From the NCBI RefSeq assembly GCF_900184935.1, contig NZ_FXYE01000002.1, positions 372,001 through 436,000 of the forward strand: a stretch of DNA of 64,000 nucleotides. The letters are read 5' to 3'. Origin of the DNA: Actibacterium lipolyticum. Lineage in GTDB: Bacteria > Pseudomonadota > Alphaproteobacteria > Rhodobacterales > Rhodobacteraceae. The position numbers and the translations under genes are program-made. Positions 25,456 to 35,359 of the stretch are shown here, piece after piece. Below the pieces are notes generated by a model. That model was given only the letters and a program-made list of their open reading frames with translations. It did not search any database and was not told the DNA's origin. Position 1 is the first letter of the stretch, and each line of letters starts with the position of its first letter.

Positions 25456-27197
25456 CAATGCGAATCCTTTCCGACCGCCGAGCCTCGGCAGCCCTTAAGG
25501 AAATCCAGATCTGCGCCCGTATCTGCGCCCTCGACATGGGCTTGATGCAACCACTCATACCCGCCGCTTGGGGGCTGATGGCGTGGGGTCCATGCGGCAA
25601 GGCGCGTTGCCAGTTCTTCGTCAGAGATATCAAGGTGCAAGCGCCGGGCTTCGACATCCAGTTCAATCATGTCACCACTTTGAACGACCGCTAAAGGTCC
25701 GCCTGCCGCGGCCTCGGGCGAGGTGTGCAGGATAACTGTGCCATAGGCCGTGCCTGACATCCGCGCATCCGAAATACGCACCATATCGGTGATACCCTTC
25801 TTCAGCACCTTTGCGGGCAAGCCCATATTCCCAACCTCTGCCATGCCGGGATACCCTTTGGGGCCGCAGTTTTTCAAAACCATCACGCATGTTTCGTCGA
25901 TGTCCAGCGCGTCGTCTGCGATCTTTTCCTTATAGTCATCGATGTCTTCGAAAACGACTGCACGTCCACGGTGTTTAAGCAAATTCGCAGAGGCGGCGGA
26001 TGGTTTTACCACCGCACCGTTCGGTGCCAGATTGCCCTTCAGCACCGCGATGCCGCCTTGCGTGGTAAGCGCGTTGTCCAACGGAAGGATCACATCCTCG
26101 TTCCAATTGGTCACATCCTTCACCTCGTCCCAGATCGACTGCCCGGAAACGGTCAGGGCGGATTTGTGCAGTTGCCCGCCCTCACCCAGACGTTTCAGAA
26201 CAACGGGAAGGCCACCGGCATAAAAGAACTCTTCCATCAGGTACTTGCCCGATGGCATCAAGTTCACAATCGTCGCCACGTCGCGCCCGCAACGGTCCCA
26301 GTCATCAAGGTTCAGATCGATGCCGACCCGGCCTGCAATGGCCAGCAAGTGGATCACCGCATTGGTGGAACCGCCAATCGCGCCGTTACAGCGGATCGCG
26401 TTTTCAAACGCCGATTTCGTCATGATGTCGGATGGCTTCAAATCGTCTTTGACCATCTGCACGATCCGCCGCCCCGAAAGTTGCGCCATGACGCGGCGGC
26501 GGCTGTCCACCGCAGGGATCGCCGCATTACCCGACAAAGCCATACCCAAGGCTTCGGCCATCGACGCCATCGTGCTGGCGGTGCCCATCGTGTTACAGGT
26601 GCCCGAAGAGCGGCTCATCGATTGTTCGGCTTCCAAGAACTCTTCTTGGGTCATTTCCCCGGCTTTCACAGCTTCGGAAAACTTCCACAGATGCGTGCCG
26701 GAACCCACACGCTCGCCCCGGAAATAGCCATTCAACATCGGCCCGCCCGTCACCACAATTGACGGCAAGTCGGTCGAGGCCGCAGCCATAAGCAAAGACG
26801 GCGTGGTCTTGTCACACCCCACCAACAGCACGGCACCATCGATCGGTTGCCCGCGCATCTGTTCTTCGACCGACAGGGCCGCAAGGTTGCGATACATCAT
26901 CGCCGTCGGCCTGAACGTGTTTTCCGATGCGGAAAAAGCCGGAACCTCCACCGGAAAGCCGCCCGCCTCCCAGATACCGGCCTTCACCTTTTCTGACAGC
27001 TCTCGCAGGTGGCCGTTGCAAGGGGTCAGATCAGACCAAGTATTCATGATGCCAATTACCGGGCGACCATCAAACAGGTCGTTCGGATAGCCTTGGTTCT
27101 TTAGCCAGCCACGGTGATAGATCGTGTCACGAGACGTGCCGCCATACCATTCTTGGCTGCGCAGCTTACGGGGCCATTTCGCCGGAGTGAATGCCAT
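25455..27197 (-). CDS. L-arabonate dehydratase (IlvD/Edd family)
   Basis: A 580-residue iron-sulfur dehydratase that converts L-arabonate to 2-keto-3-deoxy-L-arabonate. Candidate [2Fe-2S] ligands are Cys60 (LTPCNGH), Cys128 (VGCDKTTP) and Cys201 (SGTCNTMGT). The start SQEWYGGTSRDTIYHRGWLKNQGYP is characteristic of the sugar-acid branch rather than dihydroxyacid dehydratase of valine synthesis. Related arabonate dehydratases also accept D-galactonate. It lies 3 bases after the permease gene, so import and catabolism are one operon. Confidence 0.94.
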   Translation of the reverse strand: MAFTPAKWPRKLRSQEWYGGTSRDTIYHRGWLKNQGYPNDLFDGRPVIGIMNTWSDLTPCNGHLRELSEKVKAGIWEAGGFPVEVPAFSASENTFRPTAMMYRNLAALSVEEQMRGQPIDGAVLLVGCDKTTPSLLMAAASTDLPSIVVTGGPMLNGYFRGERVGSGTHLWKFSEAVKAGEMTQEEFLEAEQSMSRSSGTCNTMGTASTMASMAEALGMALSGNAAIPAVDSRRRVMAQLSGRRIVQMVKDDLKPSDIMTKSAFENAIRCNGAIGGSTNAVIHLLAIAGRVGIDLNLDDWDRCGRDVATIVNLMPSGKYLMEEFFYAGGLPVVLKRLGEGGQLHKSALTVSGQSIWDEVKDVTNWNEDVILPLDNALTTQGGIAVLKGNLAPNGAVVKPSAASANLLKHRGRAVVFEDIDDYKEKIADDALDIDETCVMVLKNCGPKGYPGMAEVGNMGLPAKVLKKGITDMVRISDARMSGTAYGTVILHTSPEAAAGGPLAVVQSGDMIELDVEARRLHLDISDEELATRLAAWTPRHQPPSGGYEWLHQAHVEGADTGADLDFLKGCRGSAVGKDSH

Positions 27198-27200
27198 TGC

Positions 27201-28436
27201 TCAGCCCTGCTTGCTTTTGTTGTAAACGTCGAAGATGACAGCGGCCAGCAGCACAAGGCCCTTGATGATCTGTTGGTAATCAATGCCGATCCCCATGATC
27301 GACATGCCGTTGTTCAACACGCCCATCAGGAACGCGCCGACCACAGCGCCGACAATCCGGCCAACCCCGCCCGACATCGACGCGCCGCCGATAAAGACTG
27401 CCGCGATCACATCCAGTTCCAGCGCAAAGCCAGCCTTGGGCGTTGCGGTGTTCAGCCGCGCGGCAAAAACCAAACCCGCCGCCGCTGCCAACACGCCCAT
27501 GTTCACGAAGGCCAAAAAGGTCAACCGCTCGGTCTTGATGCCTGACAGTTTTGCGGCCTTTTCATTGCCCCCCAACGCATAGACCCGACGCCCCAGAACG
27601 GTCTTTTCGGTGATGAATGCATAGATGATCGTCAGCACACCCATCGTGATCAGCACATTGGGCAGGCCCCGAAATGTCGCCAGCTTGAACATGATAAAGA
27701 TCAGCGCCGCCCCAACGATAACATTGCGCGCGATGAAAAAGCTGCGCGGCTCGTCTATGATGCCGTAAGCCTTGTTGCGCGCACGTTTGCGCATACCCAT
27801 CCAGACGATGGTGGCAGCGGCGATAATACCTGTGCCAAGCGCAAGCACGTTCACCTTGCGGGCCTCAAAGATCGGCGCAAGGCTTTCACCAAATCCAGCC
27901 GGGAACAGGTCAGGCACAAAGCCGTTGGCAAGCATCTGGAATTCCCGTGGGAACGGCCCGACGGACTGCCCCTCTAGCAACCACAGCGACAAGCCCCGGA
28001 AAACCAACATCCCGGCAAGCGTCACGATGAAAGACGGAATTTTCCAGTAAGCAACCCAATACCCTTGGGCCGCCCCGATCAGCCCGCCGCACACAAGGCA
28101 GACCACGATCGTCAGCATCACAGGCAGGTCGTGATTGACGATCATCACAGCGGCAAGCGCCCCGACAAACCCCATAACCGACCCGACCGACAGGTCGATA
28201 TGGCCTGCCACGATCACGATCAGCATGCCCAGCGCCATAATGATGATATAGCTGTTCTGAAGCAGCAGATTGGTGATGTTGACCGACCGCAGCAGCGTCC
28301 CCGAGGTCATGATCTGAAAGAACGCCATAATGGCGATCAGCGCAAAAAGCAGGCCGTATTCGCGCAAGTGCCCTTTCAGGTAATCAACGATGCCATAGGC
28401 CTGATGTTCTGTGTCCGTGGTTTCAGCGACTGCCAT
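27201..28436 (-). CDS. gguB: Sugar ABC transporter permease (GguB/XylH type)
   Basis: A 411-residue permease of the CUT2 class with about ten hydrophobic segments, including IAIMAFFQIMTSGTLLRSVNITNLLLQNSYIIIMALGMLIVIVAGHIDLSVGSV and the EAA-like GGNEKAAKLSGIKTERL. This length and motif set match XylH/GguB (shorter CUT2 permeases have about 330 residues). It works with the duplicated ATPase and the ChvE-like receptor encoded just upstream. Its gene starts 12 bases after the ATPase stop. Confidence 0.93.
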   Translation of the reverse strand: MAVAETTDTEHQAYGIVDYLKGHLREYGLLFALIAIMAFFQIMTSGTLLRSVNITNLLLQNSYIIIMALGMLIVIVAGHIDLSVGSVMGFVGALAAVMIVNHDLPVMLTIVVCLVCGGLIGAAQGYWVAYWKIPSFIVTLAGMLVFRGLSLWLLEGQSVGPFPREFQMLANGFVPDLFPAGFGESLAPIFEARKVNVLALGTGIIAAATIVWMGMRKRARNKAYGIIDEPRSFFIARNVIVGAALIFIMFKLATFRGLPNVLITMGVLTIIYAFITEKTVLGRRVYALGGNEKAAKLSGIKTERLTFLAFVNMGVLAAAAGLVFAARLNTATPKAGFALELDVIAAVFIGGASMSGGVGRIVGAVVGAFLMGVLNNGMSIMGIGIDYQQIIKGLVLLAAVIFDVYNKSKQG

Positions 28437-28448
28437 CCCCGGGTCTCC

Positions 28449-29969
28449 TTATTCTGTCACGATGAGCGACATGATGCGCTCTTGGCTGGCTTCCTCGGCG
28501 GTCAATTCGCCGACCAGGGCGCCTTCGTTCATTACGTAAATTCGGTCGCACATGCCCAACAGCTCTGGCATTTCAGAAGAGATCATCAAAACCCCTTTTC
28601 CCTGCGCGGACAGGTCATTGATGATCCCGTAGATTTCGAACTTCGCGCCGACATCAATGCCGCGCGTGGGTTCATCCAAGATCAGGACCTCGGGACCGGC
28701 AAACAGCCATTTCGACAACACGACCTTTTGCTGGTTACCGCCAGACAGGTTCATGACCCGCTGGAACACGCTGGGCGTGCGGATGTTCATCGCACTGCGG
28801 TATTTTTCCGCAACCTCGGTTTCTTGGTTTTCGTTCAGAATGCCACCCGCAGACACACCCGACAGGTTTGCCAAGGTCACATTGCGCTGGATCGTTTCTT
28901 CAAGGATCAGGCCCAGGCTTTTGCGGTCTTCGGTGACATAGGCCAACCCGGCGGCGATGGCCTTGGGCACGGTAGAAACATCCGCCTTTTGGCCGTTCAA
29001 TGACACCTCGCCGCTGATGTTCCGACCATAGGACCGGCCAAACAGGCTCATCGCCAGTTCCGTCCGCCCCGAACCCATGAGCCCCGCGATTCCGACCACC
29101 TCTCCGGCGCGGACATTGAACGACGCGTCTTTGATGACCTGAAGTTCAGTGTGTTCGGGGTGCCAGACGTTCCAATTGGCCACATCCAACAGAACCTCGC
29201 CCGCCCGGCGATCCCGCGCGGGGTAACGATGCGCCATGTCCCGCCCGACCATGTCGCGCACGATGTTATCTTCGGTGATCGGCTGGGTCCGCGCGTCCAT
29301 CGTTGAAACGGTTGCCCCGTCACGAATGACGGTAACGCTGTCTGAGACGCGGCGAACCTCGTTCAGCTTGTGACTGATGATGATGCAGGTGACGCCTTGC
29401 GCCTTAAGCTCTAGCATCAGGTCCAACAGGGCCTGACTGTCGGCTTCGGACAGGGCGGCGGTGGGTTCGTCAAGGATCAGCAGGCGAACCTCTTTGGACA
29501 ACGCCTTTGCGATTTCGACCAATTGCTGTTTGCCTACGCCCAGCTTGTCCACCAAGGTCGTGGGTGCCTCTTTCAGGCCAACCTTGCGCAACAGTTTTTC
29601 GGTGGTCTGAAACGTGCCTTGCCAGTCGATGATACCGCCGCTGGCCTGCTCGTTCCCCAAAAACAGGTTCTCGGCAATCGACAGCAACGGAACCAGTGCA
29701 AGTTCCTGATGAATGATGATGATGCCCTGTTTTTCACTGTCGGCGATATTGCGAAATTCGGCCAACTTGCCGTCATAGTGAATTTCACCGTCGTAACTTC
29801 CAGCGGGATAAACCCCCGAAAGCACTTTCATTAGCGTCGATTTTCCGGCCCCGTTTTCGCCGACCAGCGCGTGAATTTCACCTTCTTTGACGGTTAGTTG
29901 TACGTCATCCAAAGCTTTAACGCCCGGGAAGGTCTTCGTGATCGAACGCATTTCCAGAAGAGCTGACAT
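28449..29969 (-). CDS. gguA: Sugar ABC transporter ATP-binding protein with two nucleotide-binding domains (GguA/XylG type)
   Basis: The start chosen is the ATG at 29967-29969 ([20 protein letters not shown]), 506 residues. The first half has Walker [10 protein letters not shown] and Walker [16 protein letters not shown]. The second half has a degenerate Walker A (GLMGSGRTE), signature [14 protein letters not shown] and Walker [17 protein letters not shown]. This asymmetric double structure is normal for CUT2 sugar importers. It lies between the receptor and permease genes in the same operon. Confidence 0.95.
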   Translation of the reverse strand: MSALLEMRSITKTFPGVKALDDVQLTVKEGEIHALVGENGAGKSTLMKVLSGVYPAGSYDGEIHYDGKLAEFRNIADSEKQGIIIIHQELALVPLLSIAENLFLGNEQASGGIIDWQGTFQTTEKLLRKVGLKEAPTTLVDKLGVGKQQLVEIAKALSKEVRLLILDEPTAALSEADSQALLDLMLELKAQGVTCIIISHKLNEVRRVSDSVTVIRDGATVSTMDARTQPITEDNIVRDMVGRDMAHRYPARDRRAGEVLLDVANWNVWHPEHTELQVIKDASFNVRAGEVVGIAGLMGSGRTELAMSLFGRSYGRNISGEVSLNGQKADVSTVPKAIAAGLAYVTEDRKSLGLILEETIQRNVTLANLSGVSAGGILNENQETEVAEKYRSAMNIRTPSVFQRVMNLSGGNQQKVVLSKWLFAGPEVLILDEPTRGIDVGAKFEIYGIINDLSAQGKGVLMISSEMPELLGMCDRIYVMNEGALVGELTAEEASQERIMSLIVTE

Positions 29970-30041
29970 GCCCAAACCCTGTTCTTCTTTTGGATCTGCC
30001 CGGACCAACGCCCGGACAGATCAGTAACAGCCCAAAGATGC

Positions 30042-31097
30042 TTACTTGATTTGATCCATGGTATAGTAACCGGACCCGATCAGACGCTCTTCCCAGTTTT
30101 CAGCTGTCACAGGCAGCGGCTCCAACAGGTAGGATGGGACCACTTTGACGCCATTGTCATAGGTCGAGGTATCGTTGATCTCTGGCGTGCCACCTTTCAA
30201 AAGCGCATCCGCCATGCCCACGGTCACACCAGCCAGCGACCGGGTGTCTTTGAAGATGGTCGAATACTGCTCTCCGGCAAGGATCGACTTGACCGAAGGA
30301 ACCTCTGCATCCTGCCCGGTGACGATCGGCATTTTCAGATCGCCGGAACCGTAACCGACGCCCTTAAGCGACGACAGGATACCGATCGAAAGACCGTCAT
30401 AGGGTGCCAGAACGCCGTGGACTTCTTTGTCGGTGTAATGGGCGGACAACAGGTTATCCATGCGGGCCTGTGCAACAGCACCATCCCAGCGCAACGTGCC
30501 GACAGTATCCATACCCATCTGACCCGACACGATGTTGATAGAGCCATCGTCGATCAGCGGCTGAATGACACTCATCGCGCCATTATAGAAAAAGTAGGCG
30601 TTGTTGTCGTCCGGCGAACCGCCAAACAGTTCAACGTTCCACGGCGATACGTCGCCATAGCGTTCCTTAAGGCCGTTCACCAAATTGGTGGCTTGCAGCA
30701 CGCCAACTTTGAAGTTGTCGAACGTGGCGTAATAATCCACGTCCCCACTGTCACGGATCAGGCGGTCATATGCGATAACCTTGATCCCCGAGGCCGCAGC
30801 GTTTTCCAACGCGTTAGACAAGGTGGTGCCGTCGATGGCTGCGATGACCAACACATCAACACCCTTGGTGATCATGTTCTCGATCTGGGCCAGCTGATTT
30901 GGAATGTCATCTTCTGCGTATTGCAGATCGGTTTTGTAACCGGCAGCAGCAAATTGTTCGACCATCGAGTTGCCGTCAGAAATCCAGCGCGCCGACGATT
31001 TGGTTGGCATAGCAATGCCAACGGTGCTTTCGGCATAGGCGCCAGTAGCAAGCAAAAGAGCGGCACCGGCCGAAGCCAGGAGCGATTTGAAATTCAT
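30042..31097 (-). CDS. chvE: ChvE-like periplasmic multiple-sugar-binding protein
   Basis: The start chosen is the ATG at 31095-31097 with GGAGGAA 5-6 bases upstream, giving signal peptide [23 protein letters not shown]. The 351-residue precursor is a type-1 periplasmic binding protein ([42 protein letters not shown]) very like Agrobacterium ChvE, which binds arabinose, galactose, glucose and others. It is first in the operon and divergent from a GbpR-type LysR gene, as in Agrobacterium. The sugar range is inferred from the arabinose enzymes downstream. Confidence 0.95.
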   Translation of the reverse strand: MNFKSLLASAGAALLLATGAYAESTVGIAMPTKSSARWISDGNSMVEQFAAAGYKTDLQYAEDDIPNQLAQIENMITKGVDVLVIAAIDGTTLSNALENAAASGIKVIAYDRLIRDSGDVDYYATFDNFKVGVLQATNLVNGLKERYGDVSPWNVELFGGSPDDNNAYFFYNGAMSVIQPLIDDGSINIVSGQMGMDTVGTLRWDGAVAQARMDNLLSAHYTDKEVHGVLAPYDGLSIGILSSLKGVGYGSGDLKMPIVTGQDAEVPSVKSILAGEQYSTIFKDTRSLAGVTVGMADALLKGGTPEINDTSTYDNGVKVVPSYLLEPLPVTAENWEERLIGSGYYTMDQIK

Positions 31098-31184
31098 GAT
31101 GTTCCTCCACGTGGTTGCGCCCATTAAATTCGAAGGCGCGGTCTCCCCTTGGCCATCTAGGCCACGGGATGGAGGTAACAGCCC

Positions 31185-31240
31185 ATCTGCATAGCAATCA
31201 ATTCGCATTACTGGCAATCTGCATACCCAATATGATATGC
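31185..31240. promoter_or_regulatory. Candidate GbpR operator region between chvE and gbpR
   Basis: ATCTGCATA occurs at 31185-31193 and again at 31217-31225, 32 bases apart (three helical turns). The second copy forms an inverted repeat GCATA-N10-TATGC at 31221-31240. LysR-type regulators bind such repeated and inverted half-sites in divergent promoter regions. The inverted copy overlaps the first possible start codon of the LysR gene. Assignment to GbpR is inferred. Confidence 0.45.
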
Positions 31241-32166
31241 ATCGCCTCATGGATTTAGCAAAACGCCTTAAGCCCAACCAATTGCGGCTTCTTTTGAAAA
31301 TAGCCGAGACTGGCCAGCTTCAGCTTGCCGCCAACATGGTTTCCATTTCCCAACCGGCCGCGTCGCGCATCCTTGGGGATATCGAAGACTTGGTCGGTGC
31401 CGCGCTGTTCATCCGTCATCCAAAGGGTATGGAAACCACGGCACTTGGGGCCATCTGCGTCCGGCACGCGAAGGTGATTTTGGAAGAAATGGATGCCCTA
31501 GCGACCGAAGCGCTTAGGTTCACCGAAGGCGAAATCGGCCATGTGCGGGTTGGCACAGTCACCGGGCCTGCCGTCGGATCGCTGATGCCCGCGATTCAAA
31601 AAGTTAAAGCGCACGCCCCTGACATCGAGATGACGATCGAAGTCGGCCCCTCCACCAACTTGGTCCGGGGTTTGGCCGAAGGGCGTTTCGACTTTGTCAT
31701 TTCCCGCCTGCCCCCCGGATACGACAGCCGAGATTTCCGGATGCACCCCGCCCGCAGCGAAGAAATCGCGTTATTGGTCCGGCCCGAACATCCCTTGGCC
31801 GATCAGGCGGATATTTCTTTGTCGGCGTTGTTGGATTTCGAATGGGTGGTGCAGGAACTGGGCTCACCGATCCGTCAGGCGGTCGAGGCTTCGTTTCTTG
31901 CCAGCAATCTTCCAACGCCTGCACGCGTCACCAATTCTTCGTCACTGCTTGTCGCGCTTTCGATGCTTCAGGGCACCGATTCAGTCGTCCCCTTAACCAA
32001 CGAAGTGGCAAACCTGCTGGCCAAAGGTCCGCTGGACGCGAATGTCTGCATTCTGGACCTAGAGACACCGATTATCGTGTCCCCTTGCTTTGTCATCCAG
32101 AACCGCGCGCGACAGCTAAGCAGCGCCGCAGAACGGGTATTCACGGCTGTGCTTGAATGGCTTTGA
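31237..32166 (+). CDS. gbpR: LysR-family regulator, GbpR-like
   Basis: A 309-residue LysR regulator with N-terminal helix-turn-helix [51 protein letters not shown] and a C-terminal substrate-binding-like effector domain. GbpR of Agrobacterium controls chvE in response to galactose and arabinose and is divergent from it exactly as here. The start may instead be the ATG at 31249, since the first ATG lies inside a candidate operator and neither has a strong ribosome site. It would control chvE-gguAB and the arabinose catabolic genes. Confidence 0.9.
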   Translation: MHRLMDLAKRLKPNQLRLLLKIAETGQLQLAANMVSISQPAASRILGDIEDLVGAALFIRHPKGMETTALGAICVRHAKVILEEMDALATEALRFTEGEIGHVRVGTVTGPAVGSLMPAIQKVKAHAPDIEMTIEVGPSTNLVRGLAEGRFDFVISRLPPGYDSRDFRMHPARSEEIALLVRPEHPLADQADISLSALLDFEWVVQELGSPIRQAVEASFLASNLPTPARVTNSSSLLVALSMLQGTDSVVPLTNEVANLLAKGPLDANVCILDLETPIIVSPCFVIQNRARQLSSAAERVFTAVLEWL

Positions 32167-32344
32167 TCGTCCAGCCCGTTCTATACACTTAACGCAAGCC
32201 CGGCAGGCCAAAGATGCATTACAACAACCTTCTTTGGTTTGCATCCTGCATCTCTTGCGCACCCCAGAGGCGCTAAAACGCATGTCGCGTAAACCGGACT
32301 TTACGCCGTCACCGCATGCTGAGTATTCGAAATTATTTGTTGAG

Positions 32345-32420
32345 TGGTGCCCCCACACGGACTCGAACCGCGGACCTACTGATTACAAATCAGTTGCTCT
32401 ACCAGCTGAGCTATAGGGGC
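32345..32420 (-). tRNA. tRNA-Thr (anticodon TGT)
   Basis: The minus strand folds into a complete cloverleaf of 76 bases including an encoded CCA. The acceptor GCCCCTA pairs with TGGGGGC, the D arm is GCTC/GAGC, and the anticodon stem ACTGA/TCAGT carries loop TTTGTAA. The T arm is CGCGG/CCGTG with loop TTCGAGT. The anticodon TGT reads ACA threonine codons. Confidence 0.98.
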
Positions 32421-32465
32421 ACTGTCGGGGGATTTAGCGTGCCTTTCGGGGGACCGCAAGCCCCT

Positions 32466-34124
32466 CTATCGGTTGTTTCTTGCTAAAAGTAACACAGCGA
32501 CCAATCCGACCCCGATAACAAGCAGTGCGGCGGGTGCCGCATCCCCTATATTTTCAAGCGATGCCTTCTCATAGACGCGTGTTGCCAGCGTATTGAAACC
32601 GAAAGGACGCAACAGCAGCGTCGCGGGCAACTCTTTCACGCAATCGACGAAAACCAGCAAAAGCGCTGTACCGACCGAGCCGCGAATAAGCGGCAGGTAG
32701 ACCGACAACAGTGTTCCACGCGCCGTGCGCCCCAATGAACGCGCCGCCATTGGCAAGCTGGGGGTAATGCGCCCCATGGCCGAATCTGCCGCGCCCTGCG
32801 CGATGGCGAAGAAACGCACGCTGTAGGCATAGACCACCGCGAATGCAGATCCGGTCATCACCAGGCCGATATCGATGCCAAAGAAACGCTCGACCCCGTC
32901 TGCAAGAACGTGGTCAGCCGCGGCCATGGGAATCAACAATCCCACCGCAAGAACCGCACCGGGCGCGGCATAGCCGATGGTCGTCACCGGCAACAACAGG
33001 CGCGGTAAGGTGCGTTTGCTTAGCCGCACGCCGTAAACCAGAAACAACGCGGCCACGACCGTCAGGCACGCCGCAGCGCCAGCAACCGTCAGCGTGTTAA
33101 GCAGCGCGCCCAGCAGCCCCGGCGCAAGCCATCCATCGGATGCGCCGATTGCGTGTGACAGGATCACGCCGACGGGCATCACAAAGCCGAAAAGGAACGG
33201 AAGGCCGCACAAGACCGCTGCGGCGATGCCGCGCCAGTGGGTCAGCTGAATCTTTGTCACCGGGCGGCTTTGGCGCGCCGGGTTGTGATACCGCATCTTA
33301 CGCCGGCTGACTTTTTCCAAGGCCATCAGCGCAAGGATCAGCCCCAAGATGACGGTGGCAATCTGCGCCGCGCCGCCGCTGTTTCCGCCTTCTAGCCAGA
33401 CACTGAAGATGCCAGTGGTAAGCGTTTGCACCGCAAAGAATTCGACCACGCCAAAATCATTGACAGTTTCCATCATCACAATGGCCGCCCCTGCGGCGAT
33501 TGCTGGGCGCGCCAAGGGCAGACCCACGCGCCAGAACCGCGCCCAAGCGCCTGCACCCAATGCTCGGGCGACCTCATACGTATTGCCCGACTGCTCGCGG
33601 AAGGCTGCACGGGCCATAAGATAGACATAGGGATAGAGCGCCGCCGAAAGCACCAAGACCGCCGCCCCACGCGAACGAATTTCGGGGAACCAATAGTCGC
33701 GGGAGTTCTGCCAGCCGAAAATATCGCGCAACGCCGTTTGCACCGGCCCCGCATATTCAAGGAAATCGACCAAGGCATACGCGCCGACGTAGGCCGGAAT
33801 GGCCAGTGGCAACAACAATAGCCATTCTAACCAGCGTGATAGCGGAAAGCGGTACATCGTGATCAGCCAAGCGGCCCCCGTCCCAACCGCCGCTGACAAC
33901 AGCCCGACGGAGCCCATCAGAATGCCAGTATTCACGAAGTAACGCGGCAATGTCGTGCTGATCAGATGCGGCCAGACGTTTTCTTCGGGGTTCAGGGCAA
34001 GCCACAGAACCGATACAATCGGTACCAGCACCAACGCCGCGATCAGAACGGCCCCGACGGACCATGGATCAATGCTTAAACGAAGCCGCTGAGCGGGGCT
34101 TACTTGAGTGTTTCTCTCGGCCAT
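32466..34124 (-). CDS. Iron(III)-type ABC transporter permease (FbpB/ThiP-like, fused double permease)
   Basis: A 552-residue inner-membrane protein made of two permease modules of about six helices each. EAA-type loops are visible as EVARALGAGAWARFWRVGLPLARPA and MAARSLGRTARGTLLSVYLPLIRGS. The two-module length is typical of ferric-iron permeases (FbpB/AfuB/SfuB) and also of ThiP. No binding-protein or ATPase gene is adjacent: upstream is a divergent unrelated gene and downstream a tRNA. Partners must be encoded elsewhere, and the substrate is uncertain. Confidence 0.88.
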   Translation of the reverse strand: MAERNTQVSPAQRLRLSIDPWSVGAVLIAALVLVPIVSVLWLALNPEENVWPHLISTTLPRYFVNTGILMGSVGLLSAAVGTGAAWLITMYRFPLSRWLEWLLLLPLAIPAYVGAYALVDFLEYAGPVQTALRDIFGWQNSRDYWFPEIRSRGAAVLVLSAALYPYVYLMARAAFREQSGNTYEVARALGAGAWARFWRVGLPLARPAIAAGAAIVMMETVNDFGVVEFFAVQTLTTGIFSVWLEGGNSGGAAQIATVILGLILALMALEKVSRRKMRYHNPARQSRPVTKIQLTHWRGIAAAVLCGLPFLFGFVMPVGVILSHAIGASDGWLAPGLLGALLNTLTVAGAAACLTVVAALFLVYGVRLSKRTLPRLLLPVTTIGYAAPGAVLAVGLLIPMAAADHVLADGVERFFGIDIGLVMTGSAFAVVYAYSVRFFAIAQGAADSAMGRITPSLPMAARSLGRTARGTLLSVYLPLIRGSVGTALLLVFVDCVKELPATLLLRPFGFNTLATRVYEKASLENIGDAAPAALLVIGVGLVAVLLLARNNR

Positions 34125-34208
34125 GAGGCGGCTCTACAGTAAAGGCGTTTTACTGTCCAGAAATCCTCGTATATCCATGCAGTAGCAAAAACTTGGTCAA
34201 GGAACGAT

Positions 34209-35084
34209 ATGCAGATCGCCTATCATCTTGGAGCGCACTTCACCGATGAAGATCGGCTTTTGCATTGCCTGCTGAAAAGCAAGGGTGTCCTTATGAACGA
34301 AGGCATCCATATCCCTGGGCCAAGCAAATATCGCGGGCTGCTGCGCGACACGATGATTTCGCTTAGGGGGCGCACAGCCCCGGCCGAAACCCAAGAGCTT
34401 ATTCTTGATACCGTCTTGGATGACGAAAAGGCCAAGCGCATCGTCTTTTCGAACCAGTCGTTCTTCTGCATGCCCGCCAAAATCATGTCGCGCGGACAAT
34501 TTTATCACAGCGCTGGTGAAAAGGCGCAGTGGCTTTCGCAGATATTGCCGGAAGCAGAGTGTGAATTTCACATTGCCCTGCGCAACCCCGCCACGTTCAT
34601 TCCCGCGCTGTTTGCACGGATGCGGAACGTGGATTTCGAAAGCCTGATGGAAGGTTTCGATTTGAACCGACTGCTATGGAGCGATGTTATCCAGCGCATC
34701 ATGGCGGCAAACCCCGGCGTGAAACTTACCGTTTGGTGCAACGAAGACTCGCCCGTTATCTGGCACGACATCCTCAAAGCGCTTTCCGGTCATGGCGAGG
34801 GGACCGAACTTGTCGGCACCGATGATTTCCTGTCGTCAATCATGACAGAGACCGGCATGGCACGCATGAATACCTATATCGCAAGCCATCCACCCGCGAC
34901 CGACGCTCAGCGCCGTCGCATCATTGCCGCGTTTCTGGATAAATTCGCGATCGAAGACGAGGTCGAGGTTGAACTCGACCTGCCCGGCTGGACCGAACAG
35001 GTCGTCGATCAAATCAACAACACCTATGACGAAGATGTCTATAACATCGAGCAGATGCCGGGCGTGACCTTCCTCGCGCCCTGA
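34209..35084 (+). CDS. Uncharacterised protein, distantly sulfotransferase-like
   Basis: A 291-residue soluble protein I do not recognise as a characterised family. Its start (MQIAYHLGAHFTDEDRLLHCLLKSKGV) and order of elements (FSNQSFF, then FHIALRNPATFIPALFARM) recall bacterial sulfotransferase-like proteins, which begin HxGxHKTATT. Here the PAPS phosphate-binding HKTATT is HFTDED, so sulfate transfer is doubtful. The C-terminus is acidic (DEVEVELDLPGWTEQVVDQINNTYDEDVYNIEQ). It stands alone, divergent from the iron-type permease and convergent with the gapR-like gene. Confidence 0.75.
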   Translation: MQIAYHLGAHFTDEDRLLHCLLKSKGVLMNEGIHIPGPSKYRGLLRDTMISLRGRTAPAETQELILDTVLDDEKAKRIVFSNQSFFCMPAKIMSRGQFYHSAGEKAQWLSQILPEAECEFHIALRNPATFIPALFARMRNVDFESLMEGFDLNRLLWSDVIQRIMAANPGVKLTVWCNEDSPVIWHDILKALSGHGEGTELVGTDDFLSSIMTETGMARMNTYIASHPPATDAQRRRIIAAFLDKFAIEDEVEVELDLPGWTEQVVDQINNTYDEDVYNIEQMPGVTFLAP

Positions 35085-35101
35085 CCTGCAAGACGTTCGG
35101 C

Positions 35102-35359
35102 TTACATGCCCAGCGCTTCTTTATACATCTCAAGAACGGCTTCTTCTTCGGCGATGTCATCCCGGTCACGCTTGCGCAGCGCGATAACCTTGCGAATGAC
35201 CTTGGTGTCATAGCCGCGGCCTTTTGCTTCGGCCATCACTTCTTTTTGCTGTTCAGCAATGTCTTTCTTTTCGGCATCCAGCCGTTCGATGCGTTCGATG
35301 AACTGGCGCAGTTCGTCAGCGGTAACGCGGTATGTGGTGTCGGAAACGGTATCGCTCAT
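35102..35359 (-). CDS. gapR: DUF2312 / GapR-like nucleoid-associated protein
   Basis: An 85-residue protein matching DUF2312. RVTADELRQFIERIERLDAEKKDIAEQQKEVMAEAKGRGYDTKVIRKVIALRKRDRDDIAEEEAVLEMYKEALGM has the helical core, coiled coil and basic patch of Caulobacter GapR. GapR binds AT-rich, overtwisted DNA ahead of polymerases and helps gyrase and topoisomerase IV. Length and pattern agree over the whole protein. The gapR symbol is by family resemblance. Confidence 0.9.
   Translation of the reverse strand: MSDTVSDTTYRVTADELRQFIERIERLDAEKKDIAEQQKEVMAEAKGRGYDTKVIRKVIALRKRDRDDIAEEEAVLEMYKEALGM

Noticed and set aside
32345-32420. tRNA-Thr as the insertion site of a genomic island
   Set aside because: No integrase gene and no repeat of the tRNA 3' end was noticed within the flanking several kilobases.
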